A stretch of 64,000 bases of DNA from Stenotrophomonas maltophilia. GTDB taxonomy: Bacteria > Pseudomonadota > Gammaproteobacteria > Xanthomonadales > Xanthomonadaceae. Every line of letters starts with the position of its first letter. Position 1 is the stretch's first letter. Shown here one piece after another: positions 26,369-34,925 of the stretch. The notes beneath the pieces are model-generated. The model was not told the DNA's origin. It saw nothing but the letters and a program-made list of their open reading frames with translations, and made no database searches. The stretch lies in the NCBI RefSeq assembly GCF_003205835.1, contig NZ_CP029773.1:2264501-2328500 (forward strand). Direction: 5' to 3'. The translations under genes and the position numbers were made by a program.

Positions 26369-27150
26369 GCGGAATGCTCCTTGGAAGAACGGGGGAACCA
26401 GGGGAAGAACATCGGCGTGCTGCGCTGGTAGGCGCGGTAGTCGTCGCCGCGGCTGCGCAGCGCCTGCTTTTCGGTGAACGGAATGCCGCTCAGGTAGCGC
26501 AGGAACACGTACATCAGCAGCGGTCCGGCCCAGGCCAGCCACCACAGCGGCGAGCCCACCGCGAGCAAGACGTAGCTGAACCAGTGCAGCCATTCGAAGA
26601 AGTAGTTGGGGTGGCGGGAGTAGCGCCACAGCCCGTCGCGGCAGGTGCGACCCTTGTTCGCCGGATCCGCGCGGAACCGGGCCAGTTGATGGTCGGCCAG
26701 GCTCTCGCCACCGACACTCAGTAGCCAGACGAGTGCGGCGGCCACGACCCAAGGTGTCAGGTCGGCACGGGGATTGGCAGCCGCCGCGGCAAAGGGCAGG
26801 GCGAACAGTACGACCAGCAATGCCTGGGCCATGAAAAAGCCGAAGATCCTGCCCTGATGCCCATGCCAGTACTCACGCAGGTAACGGTAACGCCCATCCT
26901 CCTGCTCGTGACGGACTCGGTGCCACAGGTGCAGGGCGAGTCGACTGCCCCACAGGCCGCCAAGCAGCCCCAGTGCAACCCGTGGCACGACCGCGCCGTC
27001 ACCAAGCAGTGCCAGCAGCAGCGCAGATGCGCCCACGCCCTTGGCCCAGAGCACGTCGACCACGCCGATGTTGCGGTGGCGGCGCTGCCAGGCCCAGCCC
27101 CAGCTCATCACCAGCACGGCATACAGCAGGACCCACAACAGATTGATCAT
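26365..27150 (-). CDS. DUF1295 membrane protein (steroid 5-alpha-reductase-like)
   Basis: A 261-residue integral membrane protein with six or seven helices and the family's C-terminal signature GLWRYSRHPNYFFEWLHWFSY, which is shared with isoprenylcysteine methyltransferases and steroid reductases. DUF1295 proteins are thought to reduce a double bond in a lipid. In ChrR-type regulons they accompany Cfa-like enzymes. It starts inside the end of the DUF2878 gene and its stop overlaps the next methyltransferase, so it belongs firmly to the eight-gene unit. Confidence 0.87.
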   Translation of the reverse strand: MINLLWVLLYAVLVMSWGWAWQRRHRNIGVVDVLWAKGVGASALLLALLGDGAVVPRVALGLLGGLWGSRLALHLWHRVRHEQEDGRYRYLREYWHGHQGRIFGFFMAQALLVVLFALPFAAAAANPRADLTPWVVAAALVWLLSVGGESLADHQLARFRADPANKGRTCRDGLWRYSRHPNYFFEWLHWFSYVLLAVGSPLWWLAWAGPLLMYVFLRYLSGIPFTEKQALRSRGDDYRAYQRSTPMFFPWFPRSSKEHSA

Positions 27151-27692
27151 GACGGTGCTCCGGCCAAGGGCGGCGGAATGGTGCTGGAGCCGCGACGAGC
27201 GGCCATGCACAGCAGCGAAAGCGCGATGCTCCAGCCCACACCCAGCACCAGCAGGCCCTGCCACAGTGGCGCAGTGAATCGAACCGCATCGAAACCGCGC
27301 GCTGCGGAGAGATACGCCAGCGGGGCCAGCAGCAGGCCGAACAGGGCTGGTAGGGCAGGGTGGCGCAGCAGGAAGCGCATCGAGGTGGTCAGCGTCATCG
27401 CAAACGCGGCCCACAACGCCATGATCCAGGGCGGCGGCGCCCAGCCCAGCGGGGCAGCAGCGTAGCGCACGGCGCCGCTGGCGGCGGCACTGGCGTCGAC
27501 CAGCCACGCGCAGGCCAGCGCCAACAGCATCAGCCGAAGATCCAGCCGCGGTTGCGGCGAGGTCAGCAGCTGGCTGCCGATGTAGAGCGATGCTGCCAGC
27601 AGCGCCGGCCATTGCAAGCCGCGCCCGGCGCCGGCCACGGCGCACAGCCAGACCAGCTGGTTGCCAAGCAGATTGGCCCAGAACCGGCGCAT
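27147..27692 (-). CDS. DUF2878 integral membrane protein
   Basis: A 181-residue hydrophobic protein with about five helices and the DUF2878 features FWANLLGNQLVWLCAV at the N-terminus and PPPWIMALWAAFAMTLTTSM in the middle. The family has no proven function but recurs beside Cfa, DUF1365 and FAD-oxidoreductase genes. ATG 27692 lies one base after the stop of cfa. Confidence 0.82.
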   Translation of the reverse strand: MRRFWANLLGNQLVWLCAVAGAGRGLQWPALLAASLYIGSQLLTSPQPRLDLRLMLLALACAWLVDASAAASGAVRYAAAPLGWAPPPWIMALWAAFAMTLTTSMRFLLRHPALPALFGLLLAPLAYLSAARGFDAVRFTAPLWQGLLVLGVGWSIALSLLCMAARRGSSTIPPPLAGAPS

Positions 27693-27693
27693 C

Positions 27694-28953
27694 TCAGTCG
27701 CCTTGACCCGATGCGCCAGCGGGACGATGCCCTGGGCGCGCCAGCAGCAGATGCGAAACGCCGATCGAACGCTCCAGGAAGCCGCCCTCGCAATAGGCCA
27801 GGTAGAACTCCCACATCCGGCAGAAGCGCGCGTCAAAGCCCTGCGCCTGCACGGCGGGCAGCTGGGCAAGGAAGCGTTGGCGCCACGCGCGCAGGGTCAG
27901 TGCGTAGGAGTGGCCGAAATCCTGCTGGGCGACCAGCTGCAGGTCACTGGAGCGGGTCTTGGCGGCCATGATCGCGTTGATCGATGGAATGAAACTGCCG
28001 GGGAACACGTAGCGTTTGATGTAGTCGACGCTGCGCCGTGCCTGTTCGTAACGGTGATCCTCGATGGTGATCGCCTGCAGCAGGGCCACGCCATCCAGCT
28101 TCAGCAGTCGCTGCAGCGTGGCCATGTAGGTGTCCAAGTATTCCGCGCCGATGGCTTCGATCATCTCGATCGAGACCAGCTTGTCGTACTGACCCTGCAG
28201 GTCGCGATAGTCCTGCATCAGCAGCGTGACCTTGTCCTGCAGGCCGGCGATGCGGACGCGCTCGGTGGCCAGCGCATGCTGCTCGGCGGAGATGGTGGTG
28301 GTGGTGACGTGGCAGCCATAGTGCTGTGCCGCGTGCAGCGCAAAACCGCCCCAACCGGTACCGATCTCCACCACACGGTCGCCCGGCTTGAGCTGCAGCT
28401 GCTGGCAGATGCGGTCCAGCTTGCGGTGCGAGGCGGACTCCAGCGACTCGCCGTCTTCGGCGAACAGGGCCGAGGAGTACATCAGGTCCGGCGACAGGAA
28501 CAGGGCGAAGAAATCGTTGCCGAGGTCATAGTGCGCAGCGATGTTGCGGCGGCTGCCTTCACGGCTGTTGCGGCGCAGGCGGTTCCAGCCGCGCAACAGC
28601 CAGCCGCCCACTCGGGCCGGGCCGTGTTCCATGCTGTCGAGCAGATCGCGATTGCGCACCAGCAGGCGTATAAGTGCGACCTGGTCGTCACAGCGCCATT
28701 CGCCGTGGATGTAGCTTTCGCCGGCGCCGACGCTGCCTTGTGCCGCCACCTTGCGATAGAACGCCGGGTCATCGATGGTGACGGTGACATGCAGTTCGCC
28801 GCGGGCATCGCCCAACCACACTTCGCCCAGCGCGTCGCGCACGCACAGGCGACCGTCGCGCATCGGGGCCAGCTGGGCCAGCAGGCGGCGGCGCAGGAAG
28901 GCATCCAATGCGCCGGGGCGCGGCAGCGCGACCGAAGGAGTCATCGAGTTCAT
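27694..28953 (-). CDS. cfa: Cyclopropane-fatty-acyl-phospholipid synthase
   Basis: The 419-residue enzyme has the full Cfa length. An N-terminal domain (ELHVTVTIDDPAFYRKVA, GSVGAGESYIHGEW) is followed by the lipid-entry block NIAAHYDLGNDFF and the SAM motif VVEIGTGWGGFALHAA. The conserved stretches SIEMIEAIGAEYLDTY, DYIKRYVFPG and FCRMWEFYLAYCEGGF complete the match. It would transfer a methylene from SAM to the double bond of acyl chains in membrane phospholipids. It overlaps DUF1365 by four bases. This is the standard neighbourhood, also seen fused in plant cyclopropane synthases. Confidence 0.92.
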   Translation of the reverse strand: MNSMTPSVALPRPGALDAFLRRRLLAQLAPMRDGRLCVRDALGEVWLGDARGELHVTVTIDDPAFYRKVAAQGSVGAGESYIHGEWRCDDQVALIRLLVRNRDLLDSMEHGPARVGGWLLRGWNRLRRNSREGSRRNIAAHYDLGNDFFALFLSPDLMYSSALFAEDGESLESASHRKLDRICQQLQLKPGDRVVEIGTGWGGFALHAAQHYGCHVTTTTISAEQHALATERVRIAGLQDKVTLLMQDYRDLQGQYDKLVSIEMIEAIGAEYLDTYMATLQRLLKLDGVALLQAITIEDHRYEQARRSVDYIKRYVFPGSFIPSINAIMAAKTRSSDLQLVAQQDFGHSYALTLRAWRQRFLAQLPAVQAQGFDARFCRMWEFYLAYCEGGFLERSIGVSHLLLARPGHRPAGASGQGD

Positions 28954-29717
28954 CGCGGTTTCTCGGCAAGGGTGGGGTGGTCGTGCACGGGATTGCGTTT
29001 CAGCCACAGCCGCAACGCGTGCCAGTGGATGGCGGCCACCACTTGGGTGGTCATCAGTGGATAGCAGGCAAGGACGCGTGCCAGCCCGCGGCCATCCAGG
29101 GCGTGCCGTTGCATGACCTGGGTGGCATCAAACTGGCGCGTGCCGTGGCGCCAGACCTGCATGTGCACGCGCAGATCCCCATCAGGGCAGTTGAACCGCC
29201 AGTCGTAATGGCAATCCATCGGCATGAAGGGCGAGACATGGAAGCACTTGTCGAACCGCCAGCGCAGCGAGGTGCCTTCGTGCGTGGCCGTCGCGACTGG
29301 CAGCACGTAGGCATGCCGCTCCTTCCAGGGCGTGTTGGTGATCTCGGCGACGATGCAGTCCAGCGTGCTGCCATCGGCCCGATAGCAGTAGTAGAAGCTG
29401 ACCGGGTTGAACACATGCCCGGCGAAGCGGAGATGGGTGAGCAGGCGGACCGGGCCGGTGGGCCGGTAGCCGAGGGTGGATGCAGCGTGGTCGCGCACTG
29501 CATCGGCCAAAGGCCGCGCGGGATCGCCGAAGTAATCGCTGCGACGGAACTCGGCCAGGTTGCGGCGATTGATCGACCACAGCCAGCGCCCGGCGAACAC
29601 GCTGTCGAGTTCATCCAGGTCGAGCAGCAGCTGTGCGATCGGATAGCGGAACGCATGCGGGTGCGGGAGGTGCCGGCGGTGCATCACCTGCCCGAAGTAG
29701 AGTGCACTGGCGCTCAT
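28950..29717 (-). CDS. DUF1365 domain protein
   Basis: 255 residues with the DUF1365 motifs YFGQVMHRRHLPHPHAFRYP, RLLTHLRFAGHVFNPVSFYYCY, NTPWKERHAYVLP and HVSPFMPMDCHYDW. The family's role is unknown, but it is almost always encoded between an FAD oxidoreductase and a Cfa enzyme, as here. Its ends overlap both neighbours by four bases, so the three proteins are probably made in step and may work as a complex. Confidence 0.9.
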   Translation of the reverse strand: MSASALYFGQVMHRRHLPHPHAFRYPIAQLLLDLDELDSVFAGRWLWSINRRNLAEFRRSDYFGDPARPLADAVRDHAASTLGYRPTGPVRLLTHLRFAGHVFNPVSFYYCYRADGSTLDCIVAEITNTPWKERHAYVLPVATATHEGTSLRWRFDKCFHVSPFMPMDCHYDWRFNCPDGDLRVHMQVWRHGTRQFDATQVMQRHALDGRGLARVLACYPLMTTQVVAAIHWHALRLWLKRNPVHDHPTLAEKPR

Positions 29718-30991
29718 GCGGCCACCTCGCCGGGAGCCGCCATGACGCGGTGCGGTTCGCAGGTGCGCAGTGCATCGACCACGCGGCGGGCGCTGCGGAT
29801 GCCGTCCTCATGGAAGCCCCAGCCCCAATAGGCGCCCGCGAACCAGGTGTGGCGGCGGCCCTGCAGCTCGGCCCAGCGCTGTTGCGCGCGCACTGCGGCA
29901 TGGTCGTGCACCGGGTGGGCGTAGCGCAGGGTGCGCAGCACCTTGCCGGGGTCGATCGCCGCGCTGCGGTTGAGCGTTACCACCAGGGGCGTGTTGCCGG
30001 GCAGGTCCTGCAGCAGGTTCATGCAGTAGCTGACCGTGCACGGCGCGGCAGGATCGCGGGGCACATGGGCGTTCCATGCCGCCCACGCCTTGCGGTTGCG
30101 CGGCAGTAATGACGCATCGGTGTGCAGCACCGCTTCATTGGTTTGATAGCGGATGGCGCCGAGCACGTCGCGCTCGATGGGGTCGGCGTCACGCAGCAGC
30201 GCCAGGGTCTGGTCGCTGTGGCAGGCCAGGATGACCTCATCGAAGCCTTCCACGCCGGCCGCGCTGTGCACGCGCGCGCCCCAGGGCATGCGCTCGACCG
30301 ACTGCACCGGGCACTCCAGCCGCTCATGCACCCGCCAGCGGGCGCGCAGGGCATCGACATAGCGCGCCGATCCGCCGCTCACCACCCGCCACGGCGCACG
30401 CCCGGTCATCTGCAGCATCTGGTGGTTGGCCATGAACTGGGCCAGATAGCGCGCCGGGAAGTCCATCACCGTAGCCGTCGGGGACGACCACAACGCGGAG
30501 GCCATCGGCAGCAGGTGCTCGTCGATGAAGGCATCGCCGTAGCGCTGGCTGCGCAGGTACTGGCCCAGCGTTGGGCCCTCGTCTTCTGCCAGCAACAGGG
30601 GGGCATCGCGATAGAACCGGCGCAGGTCGGCCAGCATGCCCCAGAACCGCGGTGATACCAGGTTGCGGCGCTGGCAGAACAGGCCATCCAGCGAGGTCGC
30701 GTTGTACTCCACGCCGCTGCGCTCGCTGTGCATGGAAAAGCTCATTTTGGTCGGCTTCGACGCCACGCCCAGCTCGTCGAACAGCGCGCTCAGCAAGGGG
30801 TAGTGGAGCGGATTGAACACGATGAAGCCGGTGTCCACCGCCATGCGCTGGCCATCCACCTCCAGGTCATGGGTGTGGGTATGACCGCCCAGATAGTCGT
30901 TGGCCTCGTACAGCGTGACGTCGTGTTCGCCGTCCAGCCACCAGGCGCTGGCCAGTCCGGCAATGCCCGAGCCGATGATTGCGATGCGCAT
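29714..30991 (-). CDS. FAD-dependent amine-oxidase-like oxidoreductase
   Basis: A 425-residue flavoprotein. IIGSGIAGLASAWWL is the N-terminal dinucleotide-binding fold, YEANDYLGGHTHTH is the usual second FAD contact, and FAGAYWGWGFHEDGIRSA binds FAD near the C-terminus. It belongs to the NAD/FAD-binding group that stands before DUF1365 and Cfa. In plant cyclopropane synthases a domain of this type is fused to the N-terminus of Cfa, which suggests an oxidative step on the same acyl chain. ATG 30991 follows the desaturase stop by one base. Confidence 0.88.
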   Translation of the reverse strand: MRIAIIGSGIAGLASAWWLDGEHDVTLYEANDYLGGHTHTHDLEVDGQRMAVDTGFIVFNPLHYPLLSALFDELGVASKPTKMSFSMHSERSGVEYNATSLDGLFCQRRNLVSPRFWGMLADLRRFYRDAPLLLAEDEGPTLGQYLRSQRYGDAFIDEHLLPMASALWSSPTATVMDFPARYLAQFMANHQMLQMTGRAPWRVVSGGSARYVDALRARWRVHERLECPVQSVERMPWGARVHSAAGVEGFDEVILACHSDQTLALLRDADPIERDVLGAIRYQTNEAVLHTDASLLPRNRKAWAAWNAHVPRDPAAPCTVSYCMNLLQDLPGNTPLVVTLNRSAAIDPGKVLRTLRYAHPVHDHAAVRAQQRWAELQGRRHTWFAGAYWGWGFHEDGIRSARRVVDALRTCEPHRVMAAPGEVAA

Positions 30992-30992
30992 G

Positions 30993-31943
30993 TCAGTACC
31001 TCGCCTTGGCCAGCACCCACTCGGGAATGGGCTTGAGTCCTTTGACCAGCCCAAGCGCCGCCATCGCGCGCAGTCCATACCAGGTCAGGTCGACTTCCCA
31101 CCAGCGGAAGCCCTGGCGGACGGTGCCCGGGAAGAAGTGGTGGTTGTTGTGCCAGCCTTCGCCGAAGGTGAGCAGCGCCAGCCAGAGGTTGTTGCGACTG
31201 TCATCGCGGGTCTCGAAACGGCGGCGGCCGAAGCGGTGCGCCAGCGAGTTGATGGTGACCGTGGCATGGAACAGCACGATGGTGGAGATGAAGAAGCCCC
31301 ACACCAGCAGTTGCGGGCCGGAGGTGTGCAGGCCCGGTGTCCAGCGCTCCAACCCGGCGCCCAATGCATACAGCGCTGCGGCCAGCAGTACCGGCACGGC
31401 CGTATCGAAACGGTCCAGCCAGCGCAGTTCGGGGAAGCGTGCCAGGTCCGGTACCCGCGACAGATCGGTGGCAAAGGCCTCACGGGTCAGGAACCAGCCC
31501 ATGTGGCTGCGCCAGAAACCGCCTTCACGTGGGGAGTGCGGGTCCAGCGGCTGGTCGGCGTGCCGATGGTGGTGGCGATGATGGGCGGCCCACCACAGCG
31601 GTCCGCGCTGTACGCTGGAGGCGCCGATCACCGCGAACACGAACTGCACCGGTCGCGATGCCTGGAAGGTGCGGTGTGAGAAGTAGCGGTGGTAGAACGC
31701 GGTGATCGCGAACATACGCACTGCATACAATGCCGCAGCGACCACGACGGCCGTCCATGAGGCACCGACCCAGATCACCGCCAGGCAGGCGACATGCATC
31801 AGCGCGAACGGCACGGCTCGCACCCAGTCGATGCGCCCCGGCCGCTCGCCGGTGGCCTCTGCGGCGTTGCCGGTATCGAACCAGCGCTGCAGCGTGCGCA
31901 GCAGGCGCCAGCGTCGACGGGGAAGGGGCGCTACAGAGGCCAT
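30993..31943 (-). CDS. Acyl-lipid/acyl-CoA delta-9-type fatty acid desaturase
   Basis: The 316-residue membrane di-iron desaturase shows all three histidine boxes: HYRYFSH, HHRHHH and HNNHH. Four membrane helices can be placed. It would introduce the double bond that the downstream Cfa-type enzymes need. It is the first gene of the eight-gene operon, preceded at 31974-32000 by an ECF-type promoter that matches the one in front of the sigma factor. A ribosome site is weak (GCCGAGATC). Confidence 0.9.
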   Translation of the reverse strand: MASVAPLPRRRWRLLRTLQRWFDTGNAAEATGERPGRIDWVRAVPFALMHVACLAVIWVGASWTAVVVAAALYAVRMFAITAFYHRYFSHRTFQASRPVQFVFAVIGASSVQRGPLWWAAHHRHHHRHADQPLDPHSPREGGFWRSHMGWFLTREAFATDLSRVPDLARFPELRWLDRFDTAVPVLLAAALYALGAGLERWTPGLHTSGPQLLVWGFFISTIVLFHATVTINSLAHRFGRRRFETRDDSRNNLWLALLTFGEGWHNNHHFFPGTVRQGFRWWEVDLTWYGLRAMAALGLVKGLKPIPEWVLAKARY

Positions 31944-31973
31944 GGCGGATCTCGGCGGGTGTCGTGTCTTCCT

Positions 31974-32000
31974 TTACGCAGCAGGATGCGCAATGGATGC
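31974..32000 (-). promoter_or_regulatory. ECF-type promoter of the lipid operon
   Basis: On the minus strand GCATCC (32000-31995) is followed after 15 bases by GCGTAA (31979-31974) and then AGGAAGA. The sigma gene's own promoter has GCATCC, 15 bases, GCGTAC and AGGGGA. The desaturase start is about 30 bases further on. Confidence 0.65.
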
Positions 32001-32024
32001 GCCACGGCGCAGTAAATTTCCACT

Positions 32025-32801
32025 TCACCTGGGCGTCACGACGCAACGCTCCACCAGGGGTTGCGCCCACGCCTGTTGCCAGTCGCCTGCCGTTCGCTCG
32101 GCTGGTGGCGAGCTGAAGCGCACGGTCACCGGCGGATAGCTGCCGCGGGTGTCGCGCAGGTTGCTGGTGCCGCGGAACTCCAGCAGGCGACGGTCGCCGT
32201 TGGCATAGACCAGTGACAGGCGCGGTGCGATGCCGCCGTACCAGGTGTCCAGGCTGACTTCGATTGCCTGGGCGTCGATGCCCTGCCAGCGAACAGGGCC
32301 GGTGCGTCGCACCTGCACCGGGAAGTAGCGCTGACGTGCCGGCACCAGGAACGGTAGCGTGATGCGCTCGCCCCGCAGCAGCGTCGGCCAGTGCAGGCGT
32401 ACGGCAGCGTCGAATCCCGCATCGATGACCGCGTCCGGTGGCAGTTCAAGCCGGCGTCGACGCAGCAGGCTGGCGGCATCCTCCTTCCAGGCAATCGACA
32501 CCGAGTCGCCAGCTGCGTCGACTTCGGCGGTCTGGCCGCTGCGGCGGTCCTGCAGCGAATAGCCCCGTGCCTGCGGGCGGGCGCTGGCTGGCAAGTGCTT
32601 GCGGGCGAAGGGCTGGCCATCCGGGCACTGGTACAGCACCCAGCGCTCGGCACCCTCCGTTGCTTCGCGCCGCCAGTGCACTTCACGGTAGAGGATGTCG
32701 CCCTGCGCGGAGGTGGCCACGCCTTCACTTCGCAGCCAGGGTGCCGCCAGCGCAGCATGGGGCAGGCACAGCAGCAGCCAGGCAGTGCGCATGGTGTTCA
32801 T
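32025..32801 (-). CDS. Exported protein of unknown function in the ECF regulon
   Basis: 258 residues with a short signal peptide (TAWLLLCLPHAALA). The mature part is beta-rich (GDILYREVHWRRE, RGYSLQDRRSG, FPVQVRRTGPVRW) and ends with a lone cysteine. I do not recognise a named family. It is divergent from the sigma gene, and an ECF-type promoter of the same architecture (32824-32850) stands before it, so it is probably controlled with the lipid operon. A periplasmic lipid-related role is inference from that context. ATG 32792 is an alternative start. Confidence 0.75.
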   Translation of the reverse strand: MNTMRTAWLLLCLPHAALAAPWLRSEGVATSAQGDILYREVHWRREATEGAERWVLYQCPDGQPFARKHLPASARPQARGYSLQDRRSGQTAEVDAAGDSVSIAWKEDAASLLRRRRLELPPDAVIDAGFDAAVRLHWPTLLRGERITLPFLVPARQRYFPVQVRRTGPVRWQGIDAQAIEVSLDTWYGGIAPRLSLVYANGDRRLLEFRGTSNLRDTRGSYPPVTVRFSSPPAERTAGDWQQAWAQPLVERCVVTPR

Positions 32802-32823
32802 CCGGAAAGGGAGGGCCCAGGTC

Positions 32824-32850
32824 ATACGGCGGGGATGGCCGGTTGGATGC
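32824..32850 (-). promoter_or_regulatory. ECF-type promoter of the exported-protein gene
   Basis: Minus strand: GCATCC (32850-32845), 15 bases, then CCGTAT (32829-32824). It has the same spacing as the other two ECF-type promoters, and lies 22 bases before the start codon. Confidence 0.55.
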
Positions 32851-32862
32851 GCTACGTCGCCT

Positions 32863-32889
32863 GCATCCAATTGCGGCCTTCGCGCGTAC
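32863..32889 (+). promoter_or_regulatory. ECF-type promoter of the sigma factor gene (autoregulation)
   Basis: GCATCC (32863-32868), 15 bases, then GCGTAC (32884-32889) and AGGGGA. Together with the promoters at 31974 and 32824 it suggests that the sigma factor drives its own gene and both neighbouring units. Confidence 0.65.
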
Positions 32890-32925
32890 AGGGGACAGAC
32901 CTTCACCCGCCCGCCGCGAACGCAG

Positions 32926-33549
32926 ATGTACCCTGACGCCGCCAGCACACTCCTCAACTTCGATACCGCACGCATCGTGTCCAGTTCCCAGCAGCCGAGC
33001 AGCGAGCCGACGAACTGGGCCGGTGACATGGACGGCGTGGCACGGCTTCGTGACCGCGACTGTTTCATGCGGATCTACGACTACTTCATGCCGCGGTTGT
33101 GCGTGTACCTGCGCGGGCTGGGCGTGCCCGACGCGGTGGCAGAGGAGCTGGCGCAGGAGAGCCTGTTGCGCCTGTGGCTGCGGGCCGCCGATTTCGACCC
33201 CGGGCAGGGGGCCTTGAGTACGTGGCTGTATCGCATCGCCCGCAACCTGCATATCGATCGCATACGGCGCGAACGCAGCTGGATGCAGGTGCAGGCCGCG
33301 GTGGAAGATGCGGCAGCACTGGATGTGGTCGAGCGCAGCAGTGCCGAGCAGTTCGCCGATCAGGCGCGCCTGCGCCAGCGCATCAACGAGCTGCCTGCGG
33401 TGCAGGCGCGGCTGGTGCGGATGTCCTATTTCGAAGCCAAGAGCCACAGCGAAATCGCCGAGGCGTTGGGCATGCCGCTGGGGACGGTCAAATCACACCT
33501 GCGCCGAGCGTTCCTGCAACTGCAGGCGAAAGTGGGAGGTGCGCTGTGA
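32926..33549 (+). CDS. ECF sigma factor of the ChrR-associated type
   Basis: The 207-residue protein has sigma region 2 (FMRIYDYFMPRLCVYL, EELAQESLLRLWLRA, STWLYRIARNLHIDRIRRER) and region 4 (LPAVQARLVRMSYFEAKSHSEIAEALGMPLGTVKSHLRRA). A ChrR-type anti-sigma gene follows with a four-base overlap, the arrangement of Rhodobacter rpoE-chrR, which answers to singlet oxygen. The true start is uncertain: ATG 32926, GTG 32977 and ATG 33028 are all possible, and the first 35 residues are not conserved-looking. It probably directs RNA polymerase to the GCATCC-N15-GCGTA promoters. Confidence 0.88.
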   Translation: MYPDAASTLLNFDTARIVSSSQQPSSEPTNWAGDMDGVARLRDRDCFMRIYDYFMPRLCVYLRGLGVPDAVAEELAQESLLRLWLRAADFDPGQGALSTWLYRIARNLHIDRIRRERSWMQVQAAVEDAAALDVVERSSAEQFADQARLRQRINELPAVQARLVRMSYFEAKSHSEIAEALGMPLGTVKSHLRRAFLQLQAKVGGAL

Positions 33550-34220
33550 ATCCGCACCACCACCTGCACGAATCCACCCTGATGAGCTATGCCGCCGGGG
33601 CGCTGCCGGCGCCGTTGAGTATCGTGGCCGGTGCCCACCTGGAGCAGTGCCCGCATTGCCGTCAGCGCCTGCGCGAGGCTGAGGCGATCGGCTCTGCTCT
33701 GCTGGAACAGACACAGCCGTCCACCGCCGATTCGCGGCGTGAGCAGTTGCGTGAGGCCATGCTGATGCAGTTGGCTGCGGAAATGCCGATTGCCATGACC
33801 GGAGCCGCGCGTTCCGTGCCGAAGGAGCGGCCCGAGGCCGACCCGGACCATCTGCCTGCCTCGCTGCACCCTTTCTTCGGCGCCTCGCTCAGCGGGTTGC
33901 GTTGGCGCTGGATGGCGCCGGGCGTGCACTGCATCCGTGCGGAGCAGATGCCGTCGCTGATCATGCTGAAGATCGCCCCGGGCAAGTGCCTGCCCATGCA
34001 CAGCCATGGCCGCAGCGAGCTGACCCAGATCCTGCGCGGTTCCTACAACGATGCGCTGGGGCTGTTTGCGCCGGGCGACGTGGCGGATCTGGATGAGGAC
34101 GTGGAGCATCAGCCGGTGACGGCGCCGGGCGTACCGTGCATCTGCGTGTCGGCGCTGGATGCGCCACTGGTGTTCAGTGGCTGGCTGGCGCGGAAGATCC
34201 AGCGTTTCGTGAAGCTCTAG
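33546..34220 (+). CDS. chrR: ChrR-type zinc anti-sigma factor with cupin domain
   Basis: GTG 33546 overlaps the sigma stop by four bases, giving 224 residues. The zinc site of the anti-sigma domain is intact: H6, H31, C35 and C38, the same positions as in Rhodobacter sphaeroides ChrR. The C-terminal cupin keeps its metal ligands H152, H154 and E158 (HSHGRSE) and H188 (VEHQ). In the known system the first domain holds the sigma factor and the cupin is needed for release upon singlet oxygen or hydroperoxide. The same response is expected here. Confidence 0.92.
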   Translation: MNPHHHLHESTLMSYAAGALPAPLSIVAGAHLEQCPHCRQRLREAEAIGSALLEQTQPSTADSRREQLREAMLMQLAAEMPIAMTGAARSVPKERPEADPDHLPASLHPFFGASLSGLRWRWMAPGVHCIRAEQMPSLIMLKIAPGKCLPMHSHGRSELTQILRGSYNDALGLFAPGDVADLDEDVEHQPVTAPGVPCICVSALDAPLVFSGWLARKIQRFVKL

Positions 34221-34221
34221 G

Positions 34222-34923
34222 ATGCGTGCAGCGATGGCATTGGGCGCGCTACGGATTCTGTTGACCGGTGCCACGGGGCTGGTGGGGCAGGGCGTGGCCC
34301 TGGCCTGCCAGCGCTCGCTCCGGGTTGCCGATCTGACTGCACTGGTCCGGCGCCCGGGCAGCCTCGACGGTAGCGGCAGCGAACTGATCGTGCCGGACTT
34401 CCTTAGGATCGAGGAACGGCAGGATGATCTGTCGGGGTTCGATGCCTGCTTCTACTGTGCCGGCGCTCCACCGGTCGGCACGGCCGAGGCCGAGTACCGA
34501 AGGGTGACACTGGACACCACCTTGGCCGTCGCCCGCGCCTGGGCCACGGTGAACCCGCAGGGGTGTTTCCTGTATGTATCCGGCGCCGGTGCGGATGCGC
34601 GAAGCCGGTTGATGCCATTGCGGATCAAGGGCGAGGCAGAGCGGGCACTGCAGTCGCTGCCGGTCCGCACGGTCATGCTGCGTCCGGGTGGCGTTCGCCC
34701 CGTGCAGGGCACCGGCACCCGTCATGGCCTGCTGAAGCCGCTGTACTGGGGTGGCGCACCCTTGATGAAACTGGCGGGTGTGATCGCGCCGTCACTGGTG
34801 ACCAGCAACCTGGCACTGGGCCAGGCGATGATTGCGCTGGCCGGCATGGAGCATTCGCCGGCCACGGTGGAGTGCGCGGACATCAACCGGATCGCGACGG
34901 ACGTGCGCGACCCGGTTGCCTGA
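34222..34923 (+). CDS. NAD(P)-binding Rossmann-fold protein (atypical SDR)
   Basis: The 233-residue protein starts with a dinucleotide-binding fold (ILLTGATGLVGQGVALAC) and has YVSGAGADARS and RIKGEAERAL, as in the HTATIP2/YwnB-like atypical SDRs. LRPGGVRP follows near residue 155. The canonical YxxxK pair is not evident. It begins one base after the chrR stop, so it is probably co-transcribed with the sigma/anti-sigma pair. It may reduce a lipid-peroxide product, but this is inference. Confidence 0.8.
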   Translation: MRAAMALGALRILLTGATGLVGQGVALACQRSLRVADLTALVRRPGSLDGSGSELIVPDFLRIEERQDDLSGFDACFYCAGAPPVGTAEAEYRRVTLDTTLAVARAWATVNPQGCFLYVSGAGADARSRLMPLRIKGEAERALQSLPVRTVMLRPGGVRPVQGTGTRHGLLKPLYWGGAPLMKLAGVIAPSLVTSNLALGQAMIALAGMEHSPATVECADINRIATDVRDPVA

Positions 34924-34925
34924 TC

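Noticed and set aside
33099..33545. Extension of the anti-sigma gene upstream inside the sigma factor gene
   Set aside because: From GTG 33546 the zinc-site spacing H6/H31/C35/C38 equals that of known ChrR; the upstream part is out-of-frame sigma sequence.
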